From contig NZ_KQ948744.1 of the NCBI RefSeq assembly GCF_001514195.1, positions 248,001 to 312,000 of the forward strand: 64,000 nt of DNA, given 5' to 3'. A model generated the notes under the pieces. It was not told the origin of the DNA and made no database searches. It saw nothing but the letters and a program-made list of their open reading frames with translations. Shown here piece by piece: positions 15,508 to 24,240 of the stretch. The stretch is from Streptomyces griseorubiginosus (GTDB taxonomy: Bacteria; Actinomycetota; Actinomycetes; Streptomycetales; Streptomycetaceae). The position numbers and the translations under genes are program-made. Numbering within the stretch: the first letter of the stretch is position 1; the number at the start of each line of letters is the position of its first letter.

Positions 15508-16302
15508 ATGGCAGACCCCACACCCGTCATCGACGACCTGTGTGCCGAGAGCGACGAACTCGACCGGCTCGTGGCCGAGTTGACCGCCGAGCAGTGGGCG
15601 CTCGCGACCCCCGCCCCCGGCTGGACCGTCGCCCACCAGATCGCCCACCTCGCCTGGACCGACCACTCCTCCCTGCTGGCCGTGACCGACCCGAAGGCCT
15701 TCTCCCGCGAGGTCGAGAAGGCGCTCGCGGCCCCCGGGGACTTCGTCGACACCGGCGCGGAGGAGGGGGCCGCCAAGCCGCCCGCCCGGCTGCTCGCGTA
15801 CTGGCGGGCCGGCCGGGAGGACCTCGCGGAGGCGCTGCGTGCCGCGCCCGACGGGGCCAGCTTCCCCTGGTACGGCCCGCCCATGTCCACCGCCTCCATG
15901 GCCACCGCCCGTCTCATGGAGACCTGGGCCCACGGCCTGGACGTGGCGGACGCGCTCGGCGTGACCCGGGAGCCCACCGACCGGATCCGGCACATCGTCC
16001 GCCTCGGCGTCCGCACCCGCGACTTCTCCTTCGGCGTGCACGGCCTCACCCCGCCCTTCGAGGAGTTCCGCGTCGAACTCACCAGCCCGAGCGGTGAGTT
16101 GTGGGTCCACGGCCCCGAGAACGCCACCGACCGTGTCACCGGTCCCGCCCTCGACCTCTGCCTCCTGGTCACCCAGCGAGCCCACCGCGCCGACCTCGCC
16201 CTGACCGCCGTGGGGGACGACGCCGACCGCTGGCTCGACATCGCCCAGGCCTTCGCGGGCCCGCCCGGAAAGGGACGCGCACCCAAGGGGGTGACCGAGT
16301 GA
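15508..16302 (+). CDS. TIGR03084-family DinB-like/maleylpyruvate-isomerase-like protein
   Basis: This 264-residue protein has an N-terminal four-helix mycothiol-enzyme-like fold (PGWTVAHQIAHLAWTD about residue 38, with the metal-ligand type His residues; ARLMETWAHGLDVADALG about residue 133). Members of this actinobacterial family often sit beside acyl-CoA carboxylase genes, but their reaction is not established. It is the first gene of the operon and overlaps the next by 4 nt. A leaderless start at the ATG is likely from the promoter spacing. Confidence 0.85.
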   Translation: MADPTPVIDDLCAESDELDRLVAELTAEQWALATPAPGWTVAHQIAHLAWTDHSSLLAVTDPKAFSREVEKALAAPGDFVDTGAEEGAAKPPARLLAYWRAGREDLAEALRAAPDGASFPWYGPPMSTASMATARLMETWAHGLDVADALGVTREPTDRIRHIVRLGVRTRDFSFGVHGLTPPFEEFRVELTSPSGELWVHGPENATDRVTGPALDLCLLVTQRAHRADLALTAVGDDADRWLDIAQAFAGPPGKGRAPKGVTE

Positions 16303-17975
16303 CCCCCCTCCGCATAGGCAACGCCTCCGGCTTCTACGGCGACCGCTTCGACGCCCTGCGCGAGATGCTCACCGGCGGTGAACTCGACGTCCTCACCGGC
16401 GACTACCTCGCCGAGCTGACCATGCTCATCCTGGGCCGGGACCGGCTCAAGGACGCCGGTGCCGGATACGCCCGCACCTTCCTGCGCCAACTCGAGGAAT
16501 CCCTCGGTCTCGCGCACGAGCGCGGCGTCCGGATCGTCACCAACGCGGGCGGCCTGAACCCCGCCGGACTCGCCACCCGCATCAGGGAGTTGGCCGACCG
16601 CCTCGGCCTGGACGTCAAGGTCGCCCACGTCGAGGGCGACGACCTCACCGTCCGCCACCCCGGTAGCCTCGCCGCCCACGCCTACCTCGGCGGCTTCGGC
16701 ATCGCCGCCTGTCTGCGCGAGGGCGCGGACGTGGTCGTGACCGGCCGGGTGACGGACGCTGCCCTGGTCACCGGGCCCGCCGCCGCCCACTTCGGCTGGG
16801 GTCCGGGCGACCACGACCGTCTCGCGGGCGCCGTCGTCGCGGGCCATGTCCTGGAGTGCGGGACCCAGGCCACCGGCGGCAACTACGCGTTCTTCGCCGA
16901 GGGCGGGCGCGACCTGGGAAGGCCGGGCTTCCCCCTCGCCGAACTCCACGAGGACGGCACCGCCGTCATCACCAAACACCCCGGCACCGGCGGCTTCGTG
17001 GACGTCGGCACGGTCACCGCCCAGCTGCTCTACGAGACGCAGGGCGCCCGGTACGCCGGACCCGATGTCACCGCCCGCCTCGACACCGTACGGCTCGACC
17101 AGGACGGCCCCGACCGGGTCCGGATCTCCGGGGTCCGCGGCGAGGCCCCGCCGCCCACCCTCAAGGTCGGCCTCAACCGGCTCGGCGGCTTCCGCAACGA
17201 GGTGGCCTTCGTCCTGACCGGCCTCGACATCGACGCCAAGGCCGCCCTGGTGCGGCAGCAGCTGGAACCGTCCCTCGCCAAGGTCGCCGACGTGCGCTGG
17301 GACCTCGCCCGCACCGACCGCCCCGACGCCGACACCGAGGAGACCGCGAGCGCCCTGCTGCGACTGGTCGTCCGGGACCCGGCCCAGGAGGTCGTCGGAC
17401 GGGCGCTCAGCGGGGCCGCCGTAGAACTGGCTCTGGCGAGCTACCCCGGGTTCCATGTGCTGGCGCCACCCGGGAAGGGCTCGCCCTATGGGGTCTTCGA
17501 GGATGTGTACGTCCCCCATGGAGCCGTGGACCATGTGGCCGTCCTCCACGACGGGCGGCGGATCACTGTGGCACCGGCCCAGGAGACCGCCGTACTCGAA
17601 GAAGTCCTTCAGCCGCCCCTTCCCGAGCCGCTCGACGAAGGTCCGACCGCCCGAGCCCCTCTCGGCCTCGTCGCGGGTGCCCGCAGCGGGGACAAGGGCG
17701 GCAACGCCAACATCGGGCTCTGGGTGCGGACGGACCCGGCCTGGCGATGGCTCGCCCACACGCTCACCGTGGACCGGCTGCACGAACTCCTCCCGGAGAC
17801 CGCCGAGTTGACCGTCACCCGGCACGACCTGCCCCACCTGCGCGCCCTGAACTTCGTCGTCGAGGGGATCCTCGGCGAGGGCGTCGCCGCCCAGCACCGT
17901 TTCGACCCGCAGGCCAAGGCCCTCGGCGAATGGCTGCGCTCCCGCCACCTGGACATCCCGGAGGCCCTGCTGTGA
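16299..17975 (+). CDS. AtuA-like protein (DUF1446, acyclic terpene utilisation family)
   Basis: This 558-residue protein has an N-terminal DUF1446 domain (LRIGNASGFYGDRF; RIVTNAGGLNPAGLATRI; VVVTGRVTDAALVTGPAAAHF). The C-terminal AtuA-like small domain (GARSGDKGGNANIGLW, about residue 455) sits at the end of many such proteins. AtuA is required for citronellol/geraniol breakdown in Pseudomonas, but its biochemical step is unclear; related genes occur with methylcrotonyl- or geranyl-CoA carboxylases. The GTG start overlaps the previous stop (GTGA), and its own stop overlaps the next gene in the same way. A role in branched acyl-CoA catabolism is inferred from context. Confidence 0.9.
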   Translation: MTPLRIGNASGFYGDRFDALREMLTGGELDVLTGDYLAELTMLILGRDRLKDAGAGYARTFLRQLEESLGLAHERGVRIVTNAGGLNPAGLATRIRELADRLGLDVKVAHVEGDDLTVRHPGSLAAHAYLGGFGIAACLREGADVVVTGRVTDAALVTGPAAAHFGWGPGDHDRLAGAVVAGHVLECGTQATGGNYAFFAEGGRDLGRPGFPLAELHEDGTAVITKHPGTGGFVDVGTVTAQLLYETQGARYAGPDVTARLDTVRLDQDGPDRVRISGVRGEAPPPTLKVGLNRLGGFRNEVAFVLTGLDIDAKAALVRQQLEPSLAKVADVRWDLARTDRPDADTEETASALLRLVVRDPAQEVVGRALSGAAVELALASYPGFHVLAPPGKGSPYGVFEDVYVPHGAVDHVAVLHDGRRITVAPAQETAVLEEVLQPPLPEPLDEGPTARAPLGLVAGARSGDKGGNANIGLWVRTDPAWRWLAHTLTVDRLHELLPETAELTVTRHDLPHLRALNFVVEGILGEGVAAQHRFDPQAKALGEWLRSRHLDIPEALL

Positions 17976-19570
17976 CCGTCCTGCGGACCACCCTCGACCC
18001 GACCGGCCCCGACCACCGGGCGAACCGCGAGGCCATGCTCGCCAAGCTCGCCGACCTGGACACCGAGCACGCCAAGGCGCTCGCCGGCGGTGGTGAGAAG
18101 TACGTCGAACGGCACCGCGAGCGTGGCAAGTTGCTCGCCCGTGAGCGCATCGAGCTGCTCCTCGACCCCGACACGCCCTTCCTCGAACTGTCCCCGCTGG
18201 CCGCCTGGGGCAGCGACTACACCGTCGGCGCCTCCCTCGTCACCGGGATCGGGGTGGTGGCGGGCGTGGAGTGCCTGATCACCGCCAACGACCCGACCGT
18301 GCGGGGCGGCGCGAGCAACCCGTGGTCGCTGAAGAAGGCCCTGCGCGCCAACGACATCGCCCTCGCCAACCGGCTTCCCTGCATCAGCCTGGTGGAGTCC
18401 GGCGGTGCGGATCTCCCGTCCCAGAAGGAGATCTTCATCCCCGGCGGCGCCGTCTTCCGTGACCTGACCCGGCTGTCGGCGGCCGGCATCCCGACCGTCG
18501 CCGTCGTCTTCGGCAACTCCACCGCGGGCGGCGCGTACGTCCCCGGCATGTCCGACCACGTGATCATGGTCAAGGAGCGCGCCAAGGTGTTCCTCGGCGG
18601 CCCACCCCTGGTCAAGATGGCCACCGGCGAGGAGAGCGACGACGAGTCCCTCGGCGGCGCCGAGATGCACGCGCGCGTGTCCGGCCTCGCGGACCACTAC
18701 GCCGTCGACGAGCGGGACGCCCTCCGGCAGGCCCGCCGGGTCGTCGCCCGCCTCAACCACCGCAAGGCGTACGGCGATCCAGGACCGGCCGAACCGCCCA
18801 AGTACGACGAGGACGAACTCCTCGGGATCGTCCCCGGCGACCTGCGCACCCCCTTCGACCCCCGCGAGGTGATCGCCCGGATCGTCGACGCCTCCGACTT
18901 CGACGAGTTCAAGCCCCTGTACGGCACGAGCCTGGTGACGGGATGGGCGGCCCTCCACGGCTATCCGGTCGGCATCCTGGCCAACGCCCAGGGCGTCCTC
19001 TTCTCCGAGGAGTCCCAAAAGGCCGCCCAGTTCATCCAGTTGGCGAACCAGCGCGACATCCCGCTGCTCTTCCTGCACAACACCACCGGCTACATGGTCG
19101 GCAAGGAGTACGAGCAGGGCGGCATCATCAAGCACGGCGCGATGATGATCAACGCGGTCAGCAACTCGAAGGTCCCGCACCTCTCCGTCCTCATGGGCGC
19201 CTCCTACGGTGCCGGGCACTACGGCATGTGCGGCCGCGCCTACGACCCCCGTTTCCTCTTCGCCTGGCCCAGCGCCAAGTCCGCCGTCATGGGCCCCCAG
19301 CAGCTCGCCGGCGTGCTCTCCATCGTCGCCCGCCAGTCCGCGGCGGCGAAGGGGCTGCCGTACGACGAAGAGGGCGACGCGGCCCTGCGCGCCATGGTGG
19401 AGCAGCAGATCGAGTCCGAGTCGCTGCCCATGTTCCTGTCCGGACGCCTCTACGACGACGGCGTCATCGACCCCCGCGACACCCGGACCGTCCTCGGCAT
19501 GTGCCTGTCCGCGATCCACACCGCCCCCTACGAGGGCGCCCGCGGCGGCTTCGGCGTCTTCCGGATGTGA
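17972..19570 (+). CDS. Acyl-CoA carboxylase carboxyltransferase (beta) subunit, methylcrotonyl-CoA type
   Basis: This 532-residue subunit transfers CO2 from carboxybiotin to an acyl-CoA. The family signatures are visible: KLLARERIELLLDPDTPFLELS near residue 45, the oxyanion loops FGNSTAGGAYVPGMSDH and GASYGAGHYGMCGRAYDPRF, and AWPSAKSAVMGPQQ. Length and C-terminus match MccB/GcdB-type rather than propionyl-CoA subunits. With the biotin carboxylase gene 11 nt downstream it should form a methylcrotonyl- or geranyl-CoA-like carboxylase. The GTG at 17972 overlaps the preceding stop. Confidence 0.94.
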   Translation: MTVLRTTLDPTGPDHRANREAMLAKLADLDTEHAKALAGGGEKYVERHRERGKLLARERIELLLDPDTPFLELSPLAAWGSDYTVGASLVTGIGVVAGVECLITANDPTVRGGASNPWSLKKALRANDIALANRLPCISLVESGGADLPSQKEIFIPGGAVFRDLTRLSAAGIPTVAVVFGNSTAGGAYVPGMSDHVIMVKERAKVFLGGPPLVKMATGEESDDESLGGAEMHARVSGLADHYAVDERDALRQARRVVARLNHRKAYGDPGPAEPPKYDEDELLGIVPGDLRTPFDPREVIARIVDASDFDEFKPLYGTSLVTGWAALHGYPVGILANAQGVLFSEESQKAAQFIQLANQRDIPLLFLHNTTGYMVGKEYEQGGIIKHGAMMINAVSNSKVPHLSVLMGASYGAGHYGMCGRAYDPRFLFAWPSAKSAVMGPQQLAGVLSIVARQSAAAKGLPYDEEGDAALRAMVEQQIESESLPMFLSGRLYDDGVIDPRDTRTVLGMCLSAIHTAPYEGARGGFGVFRM

Positions 19571-19580
19571 GGAACCTCCA

Positions 19581-21422
19581 GTGATCACTTCTGTGCTCGT
19601 CGCCAACCGGGGCGAGATCGCCTGCCGGATCTTCCGCACCTGTGCCGAGTCGGGCATCCGCACGGTCGCCGTGTACGCGGACCCCGACGCGAACGCCCTC
19701 CACACGCGCGTGGCCGACACGGCCGTACGACTGCCGGGCGCGGCCCCCGCCGACACCTATCTGCGCGCCGACCTGATCGTGAAGGCGGCCGTGGTCTCCG
19801 GCGCCGACGCCGTCCACCCCGGTTACGGCTTCCTCTCCGAGAACGCCGACTTCGCGCGGGCGGTCATGGACGCGGGCCTGCTCTGGATCGGCCCGCCCCC
19901 GGCCGCGATCGAGGCGATGGCGTCCAAGACGCGGGCGAAGGACCTCATGGGCATCGCGCCCCTGCAGGACGTCACGGCCGCCGACCTGCCGGTGCTGGTG
20001 AAGGCCGCGGCGGGCGGCGGGGGCCGCGGCATGCGCATCGTGCGTCGTGTCGAGGACCTTCCTGCCGCCCTGGAGAGCGCCCGCGCCGAAGCCGCGAGCG
20101 CCTTCGGCGACGGCGAGGTCTTCGTCGAGCCGTACGTCGAGGACGGCCGCCACGTCGAGGTCCAGATCCTCGCCGACACCCACGGCACGGTCTGGGCCCT
20201 CGGCACCCGCGACTGCTCCCTCCAGCGCCGCCACCAGAAGGTGATCGAGGAGGCACCGGCCCCCGGCCTGACCGACGAACTCACCGCGGAACTGCACGAC
20301 TTGGCGGTCCGGGCGGCCCGCGCGGTCGACTACGTCGGTGCCGGCACGGTCGAGTTCCTGGTCGCCGACGGCCGGGCCCACTTCCTGGAGATGAACACCC
20401 GCCTCCAGGTCGAACACCCCGTCACGGAAGCGGTGTTCGGCCTCGACCTGGTGGCGGAACAGATCAGGATCGCGGAGGGTTCCGCACTGCCCGACGAGCC
20501 GCCCCGCGCGCGTGGCCACGCCGTCGAGGCCCGCCTCTACGCCGAGGACCCGTCGAAGGACTGGACCCCCCAGACGGGCACCCTGCACCGCCTGTCCGTC
20601 CCCCCGTCCGTCCGCCTGGACACGGGCTACGAGAGCGGCGACCTGATCCCCGTCCACTACGACCCGATGCTCGCCAAGGTCGTCGCCCACGCGCCCACGC
20701 GAGCGGAGGCGGTCCGCAAGCTGGCGGGCGCGCTGGAGCAGGCCACGCTCCACGGCCCGACCACCAACAGGGACCTGCTGGTCAACTCCCTGCGCCACAA
20801 GGAGTTCACGACGGCTCGCATGGACACGGGCTTCTACGACCGTCACCTGCCGGAACTCGCCGAACCGCGCCCCGATCCGCTCGCCCCCCTGGCAGCCGCC
20901 CTCACCGACGCGGTGGGCCGCTCCCGCTTCGGCGGCTTCCGCAACCTCCCCTCGACCCCCCAGACCAAGCGCTACGAGATGGCGGGCGAGGAGCACGAGG
21001 TCCGTTACCGGCACACGAGGAAGGGCCTGGAGGCGGACGGGGTGCGGGTCCTGCACGCGGACCAGAGCAGGGTCGTGCTCGAAGTAGACCGCCTGACAAG
21101 GCAGTTCGAGGTCTCGCGGTACGGCGACCGAGTGTATGTGGGCTGCACTTCCCTGACGGCCCTGCCCCGCTTCCCGGACCCGACGACCCAGCTCGCCCCG
21201 GGGTCCTTGCTGGCTCCCATGCCCGGAACGGTCGTACGGATCACGGAAGGCCTGGGGGAGGGCTCCGCCGTGGAGGCGGGTCAGCCTCTTCTCTGGCTGG
21301 AGGCGATGAAGATGGAACACAAAATCACGGCACCGCACACAGGCACGCTCAGCGAGCTGAATGCAGTTGTCGGCCAACAGGTGACGGTCGGCTCTCTACT
21401 GGCGGTTGTTGAACCTACCTAG
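19581..21422 (+). CDS. Acyl-CoA carboxylase biotin carboxylase/BCCP (alpha) subunit
   Basis: This 613-residue protein has a biotin carboxylase domain (LVANRGEIACRIFRT at the start, the ATP-grasp glycine loop KAAAGGGGRGM about residue 137, and EMNTRLQVEHPVTE) and a C-terminal biotinyl domain whose lysine is in LEAMKMEHK (about residue 577). The segment between SKTRAKDLM and the glycine loop is about 10-15 residues shorter than I would expect for this family, which may be a small deletion in the B-domain entry. The GTG at 19581 follows AGGAACC. It forms a complex with the preceding carboxyltransferase. The stop codon is embedded in a type-A repeat. Confidence 0.95.
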   Translation: MITSVLVANRGEIACRIFRTCAESGIRTVAVYADPDANALHTRVADTAVRLPGAAPADTYLRADLIVKAAVVSGADAVHPGYGFLSENADFARAVMDAGLLWIGPPPAAIEAMASKTRAKDLMGIAPLQDVTAADLPVLVKAAAGGGGRGMRIVRRVEDLPAALESARAEAASAFGDGEVFVEPYVEDGRHVEVQILADTHGTVWALGTRDCSLQRRHQKVIEEAPAPGLTDELTAELHDLAVRAARAVDYVGAGTVEFLVADGRAHFLEMNTRLQVEHPVTEAVFGLDLVAEQIRIAEGSALPDEPPRARGHAVEARLYAEDPSKDWTPQTGTLHRLSVPPSVRLDTGYESGDLIPVHYDPMLAKVVAHAPTRAEAVRKLAGALEQATLHGPTTNRDLLVNSLRHKEFTTARMDTGFYDRHLPELAEPRPDPLAPLAAALTDAVGRSRFGGFRNLPSTPQTKRYEMAGEEHEVRYRHTRKGLEADGVRVLHADQSRVVLEVDRLTRQFEVSRYGDRVYVGCTSLTALPRFPDPTTQLAPGSLLAPMPGTVVRITEGLGEGSAVEAGQPLLWLEAMKMEHKITAPHTGTLSELNAVVGQQVTVGSLLAVVEPT

Positions 21423-21450
21423 GGGCGCGGGGAACTGCGCGACCAGCCCA
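21420..21450 (-). repeat. Type-A dispersed repeat between operon genes
   Basis: An AGGGGCGCGGGGAACTGCGC core overlaps the TAG stop of the biotin carboxylase gene. It lies inside the operon, 15 nt before the next start, so this copy is unlikely to be a terminator. Confidence 0.85.
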
Positions 21451-21464
21451 AACGAAGGAGCCAC

Positions 21465-22601
21465 ATGCCCACGATCGAAACCGACGAGCACAAGTCTCTG
21501 AGGCAAGCAGTCGCCGCCCTCGGCAAACGCCACGGCCGCGACTACGACCGAGAGCAACTCTGGTCCGAGGCAGCCAAGCTCGGCTATCTCGGCGTCAACC
21601 TGCCGGAGGCATACGGCGGCGGAGGCGGCGGAATCGCCGAACTCTCCCTCGTCCTCGAAGAGCTCGGCGCAGCCGGCGCCCCCCTCCTGATGATGATCGT
21701 CTCCCCGGCCATCTGCGGCACGGTGATCGCCCGCTTCGGCACCGAGGCCCAGAAACAGGAATGGCTCCCGGCACTCGCCGACGGCACCCGCACCATGGCC
21801 TTCGGTATCACCGAACCCGACGCCGGCTCCAACAGCCACCGCATCACCACCACGGCCCGCCGCGACCAGGAGACCGGAGACTGGCTGCTCAACGGCCGCA
21901 AGGTCTTCGTCTCCGGCGTCGACATAGCCGACGCCACCCTCATCGTCGGCCGCACCGAGGACTCCCGTACCGGCCGCCTGAAGCCCTGCCTGTTCATCGT
22001 CCCGCGCGACGCCCCCGGCTTCGGCAGGCGCTGGATCGAGATGGAACTGAGCGCCCAGGAGAAGCAGTTCGAGCTGACCCTCGACGACGTACGCCTCCCC
22101 GCCGACGCCCTCGTGGGCGACGAGGACGCGGGCCTGCTGCAACTCTTCGCCGGCCTCAACCCCGAACGCATCATGACGGCCGCCTTCGCGATCGGCATGG
22201 GCCGCTACGCGCTCTCCCGGGCGATCACCTACGCCAAGGAGCGCACGGTCTGGAACAGCCCCATCGGCGCCCACCAGGCCATCGCCCACCCTCTCGCCCA
22301 GGCGCACATCGACCTCGAACTCGCCCGCCTGATGACCCAGAAGGCGGCCCATCTCTACGACGCCGGCGACGACGTGGGCGCGGGTGAGGCCGCCAACATG
22401 GCGAAGTACGCGGCCGGGGAGGCCTGTGTGAAGGCCGTGGACCAGGCGGTCCACACCCTCGGCGGCAACGGGCTCACCAAGGAGTTCGGGATCGCCTCGC
22501 TGATCACGGCCGCGCGCGTGGCCCGTATCGCACCGGTGAGCAGGGAGATGATCCTCAACTACGTCTCCCACCAGACCCTGGGCCTGCCCAAGTCGTACTA
22601 G
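21465..22601 (+). CDS. Acyl-CoA dehydrogenase
   Basis: This 378-residue FAD enzyme introduces the alpha,beta double bond in acyl-CoA. Visible landmarks are LGVNLPEAYGGGGGGIAELS (about residue 43), the flavin/substrate motif FGITEPDAGSNSH (about residue 107), and the C-terminal region QAVHTLGGNGLTKEFGIASL. It follows the carboxylase genes and precedes a CoA ligase gene, as expected for a pathway in which an activated acid is desaturated, carboxylated and hydrated (leucine-, citronellol- or similar-type). GAAGGAG lies 8 nt before the ATG. Confidence 0.93.
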   Translation: MPTIETDEHKSLRQAVAALGKRHGRDYDREQLWSEAAKLGYLGVNLPEAYGGGGGGIAELSLVLEELGAAGAPLLMMIVSPAICGTVIARFGTEAQKQEWLPALADGTRTMAFGITEPDAGSNSHRITTTARRDQETGDWLLNGRKVFVSGVDIADATLIVGRTEDSRTGRLKPCLFIVPRDAPGFGRRWIEMELSAQEKQFELTLDDVRLPADALVGDEDAGLLQLFAGLNPERIMTAAFAIGMGRYALSRAITYAKERTVWNSPIGAHQAIAHPLAQAHIDLELARLMTQKAAHLYDAGDDVGAGEAANMAKYAAGEACVKAVDQAVHTLGGNGLTKEFGIASLITAARVARIAPVSREMILNYVSHQTLGLPKSY

Positions 22602-22618
22602 GCCGTCTTGGAGGAACC

Positions 22619-24196
22619 GTGTTCCGCAGCGAGTACGCAGACGTCCAGCCCGTAGAACTGCCCATCCACGACGCCGTGTTGGCCCGCGCCGCCGAGTTCG
22701 CCGACGCGCCCGCCCTGATCGACGGCACCGACGGCACCACCCTGAGTTACGCCCAACTGGACGCCTTCCACCGGCGCGTGGCCGCAGGGTTGGCCGACGC
22801 GGGAGTGCGCAAGGGGGACGTGCTCGCCCTGCACAGCCCCAACACGATCGCCTTCCCTACCGCGTTCTACGCCGCCACCCGCGCGGGTGCCTCCGTCACG
22901 ACCGTGCACCCGCTGTCCACGCCCGAGGAGTTCGCCAAGCAGCTCTCCGACTCCGGCGCCCGCTGGATCGTCACCGTCTCGCCGCTCCTGGAGACGGCCC
23001 GCCGGGCCGCCGAACTCGCGGGCGGCGTAAGGGAGATCTTCGTCTGCGACAGCGCTCCCGGCCACCGCTCCCTGATCGACATGCTGGCCTCGACGGCCCC
23101 CGAGCCGCACATCGACATCGACCCGACGGCCGACGTGGCGGCACTGCCGTACTCCTCGGGCACCACCGGCACTCCCAAGGGCGTGATGCTCACGCACCGG
23201 CAGATCGCCACCAACCTCGCCCAGCTCGAACCGCTGATGTCGGCGGGCCCCGAGGACCGCATCCTCGCGGTGCTGCCCTTCTTCCACATCTACGGTCTCA
23301 CGGCCCTGATGAACGCGCCCCTGCGCCAGGGCGCCTCCGTCGTCGTCCTGCCCCGCTTCGACCTGGAGACCTTCCTCGCCGCCATCCAGAACCACCGCAT
23401 CACCGGCCTGTACGTGGCCCCGCCGATCGTCCTCGCCCTCGCCAAGCACCCGCTGATCGAGGAGTACGACCTCTCGTCCCTGCGCTACATCGTCAGCGCC
23501 GCCGCCCCGCTGGACGCCCGTCTCGCCGCCGCCTGTTCGGCCCGGCTCGGCCTCCCGCCCGTCGGCCAGGCGTACGGCATGACCGAGCTCTCGCCCGGCA
23601 CCCACGTCGTGCCCCTGTCGGCCATGCGCGAGGCACCGCCCGGGACGGTCGGCAAGCTCATCGCCGGCACCGAGATGCGGATCGTCTCCCTCGACGACCC
23701 CGGCAAGGACCTCACCGTCGGCGAACCCGGCGAGATCCTCATCCGCGGTCCGCAGATCATGAAGGGCTACCTCGGTCGCCCCGACGACACCGCCGCGATG
23801 ATCGACACCGACGGCTGGCTGCACACCGGGGACGTCGGCCATGTCGACGCCGACGGCTGGCTGTTCGTCGTCGACCGGGTCAAGGAGCTCATCAAGTACA
23901 AGGGCTTCCAGGTGGCCCCCGCCGAACTGGAGGCCCTCCTGCTCACCCACCCGGACATCGCCGACGCGGCCGTCATCGGCGTGTACGACGACGACGGCAA
24001 CGAGGTCCCGCACGCCTACGTCGTCCGCCGGCCCACCGCCGGTGAGCTCTCCGAGCTCTCCGAAAGTGAGGTCATGATGTACGTCGCCGAGCGCGTCGCC
24101 CCCTACAAGCGCGTCCGCCGGGTCACCTTCATCGCCGGGGTGCCCCGCGCCGCCTCCGGCAAGATCCTCCGTCGACAGCTCAGGGAACGCGCATGA
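22619..24196 (+). CDS. 4-coumarate-CoA-ligase-like acyl-CoA synthetase
   Basis: This 525-residue ANL enzyme activates an acid to acyl-AMP and then acyl-CoA. The A3 motif is PYSSGTTGTPKGVMLTH (about residue 179). A5 is QAYGMTELSPG, A8 is GWLHTGDVGHVDADGW, and the catalytic lysine of A10 lies in PRAASGKILRRQLRE at the end. It probably feeds the acyl-CoA dehydrogenase and carboxylase of the operon. The GTG start follows GGAGGA with good spacing. The last codons begin a triplicated 21-bp unit shared with the next gene. Confidence 0.94.
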   Translation: MFRSEYADVQPVELPIHDAVLARAAEFADAPALIDGTDGTTLSYAQLDAFHRRVAAGLADAGVRKGDVLALHSPNTIAFPTAFYAATRAGASVTTVHPLSTPEEFAKQLSDSGARWIVTVSPLLETARRAAELAGGVREIFVCDSAPGHRSLIDMLASTAPEPHIDIDPTADVAALPYSSGTTGTPKGVMLTHRQIATNLAQLEPLMSAGPEDRILAVLPFFHIYGLTALMNAPLRQGASVVVLPRFDLETFLAAIQNHRITGLYVAPPIVLALAKHPLIEEYDLSSLRYIVSAAAPLDARLAAACSARLGLPPVGQAYGMTELSPGTHVVPLSAMREAPPGTVGKLIAGTEMRIVSLDDPGKDLTVGEPGEILIRGPQIMKGYLGRPDDTAAMIDTDGWLHTGDVGHVDADGWLFVVDRVKELIKYKGFQVAPAELEALLLTHPDIADAAVIGVYDDDGNEVPHAYVVRRPTAGELSELSESEVMMYVAERVAPYKRVRRVTFIAGVPRAASGKILRRQLRERA

Positions 24197-24240
24197 CAGC
24201 TGGGGGAACGCCCATGACGGCTCAGGGAAAGCCCACGACC
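24178..24240 (+). repeat. Three 21-bp tandem units across the ligase/hydratase junction
   Basis: The units at 24178-24198, 24199-24219 and 24220-24240 each read GCTCAGGGAACGCGCATGAC with few changes. The first two contain an in-frame ATG (24193, 24214); the third has ACG. The translation-coupling region has therefore been triplicated in frame. Confidence 0.9.

Noticed and set aside
14646..17948. An 1100-codon open frame on the minus strand
   Set aside because: Only the last 247 codons (methyltransferase) have conserved content. The rest is the antisense shadow of the TIGR03084 and AtuA-like genes, which show clear family motifs on the plus strand.
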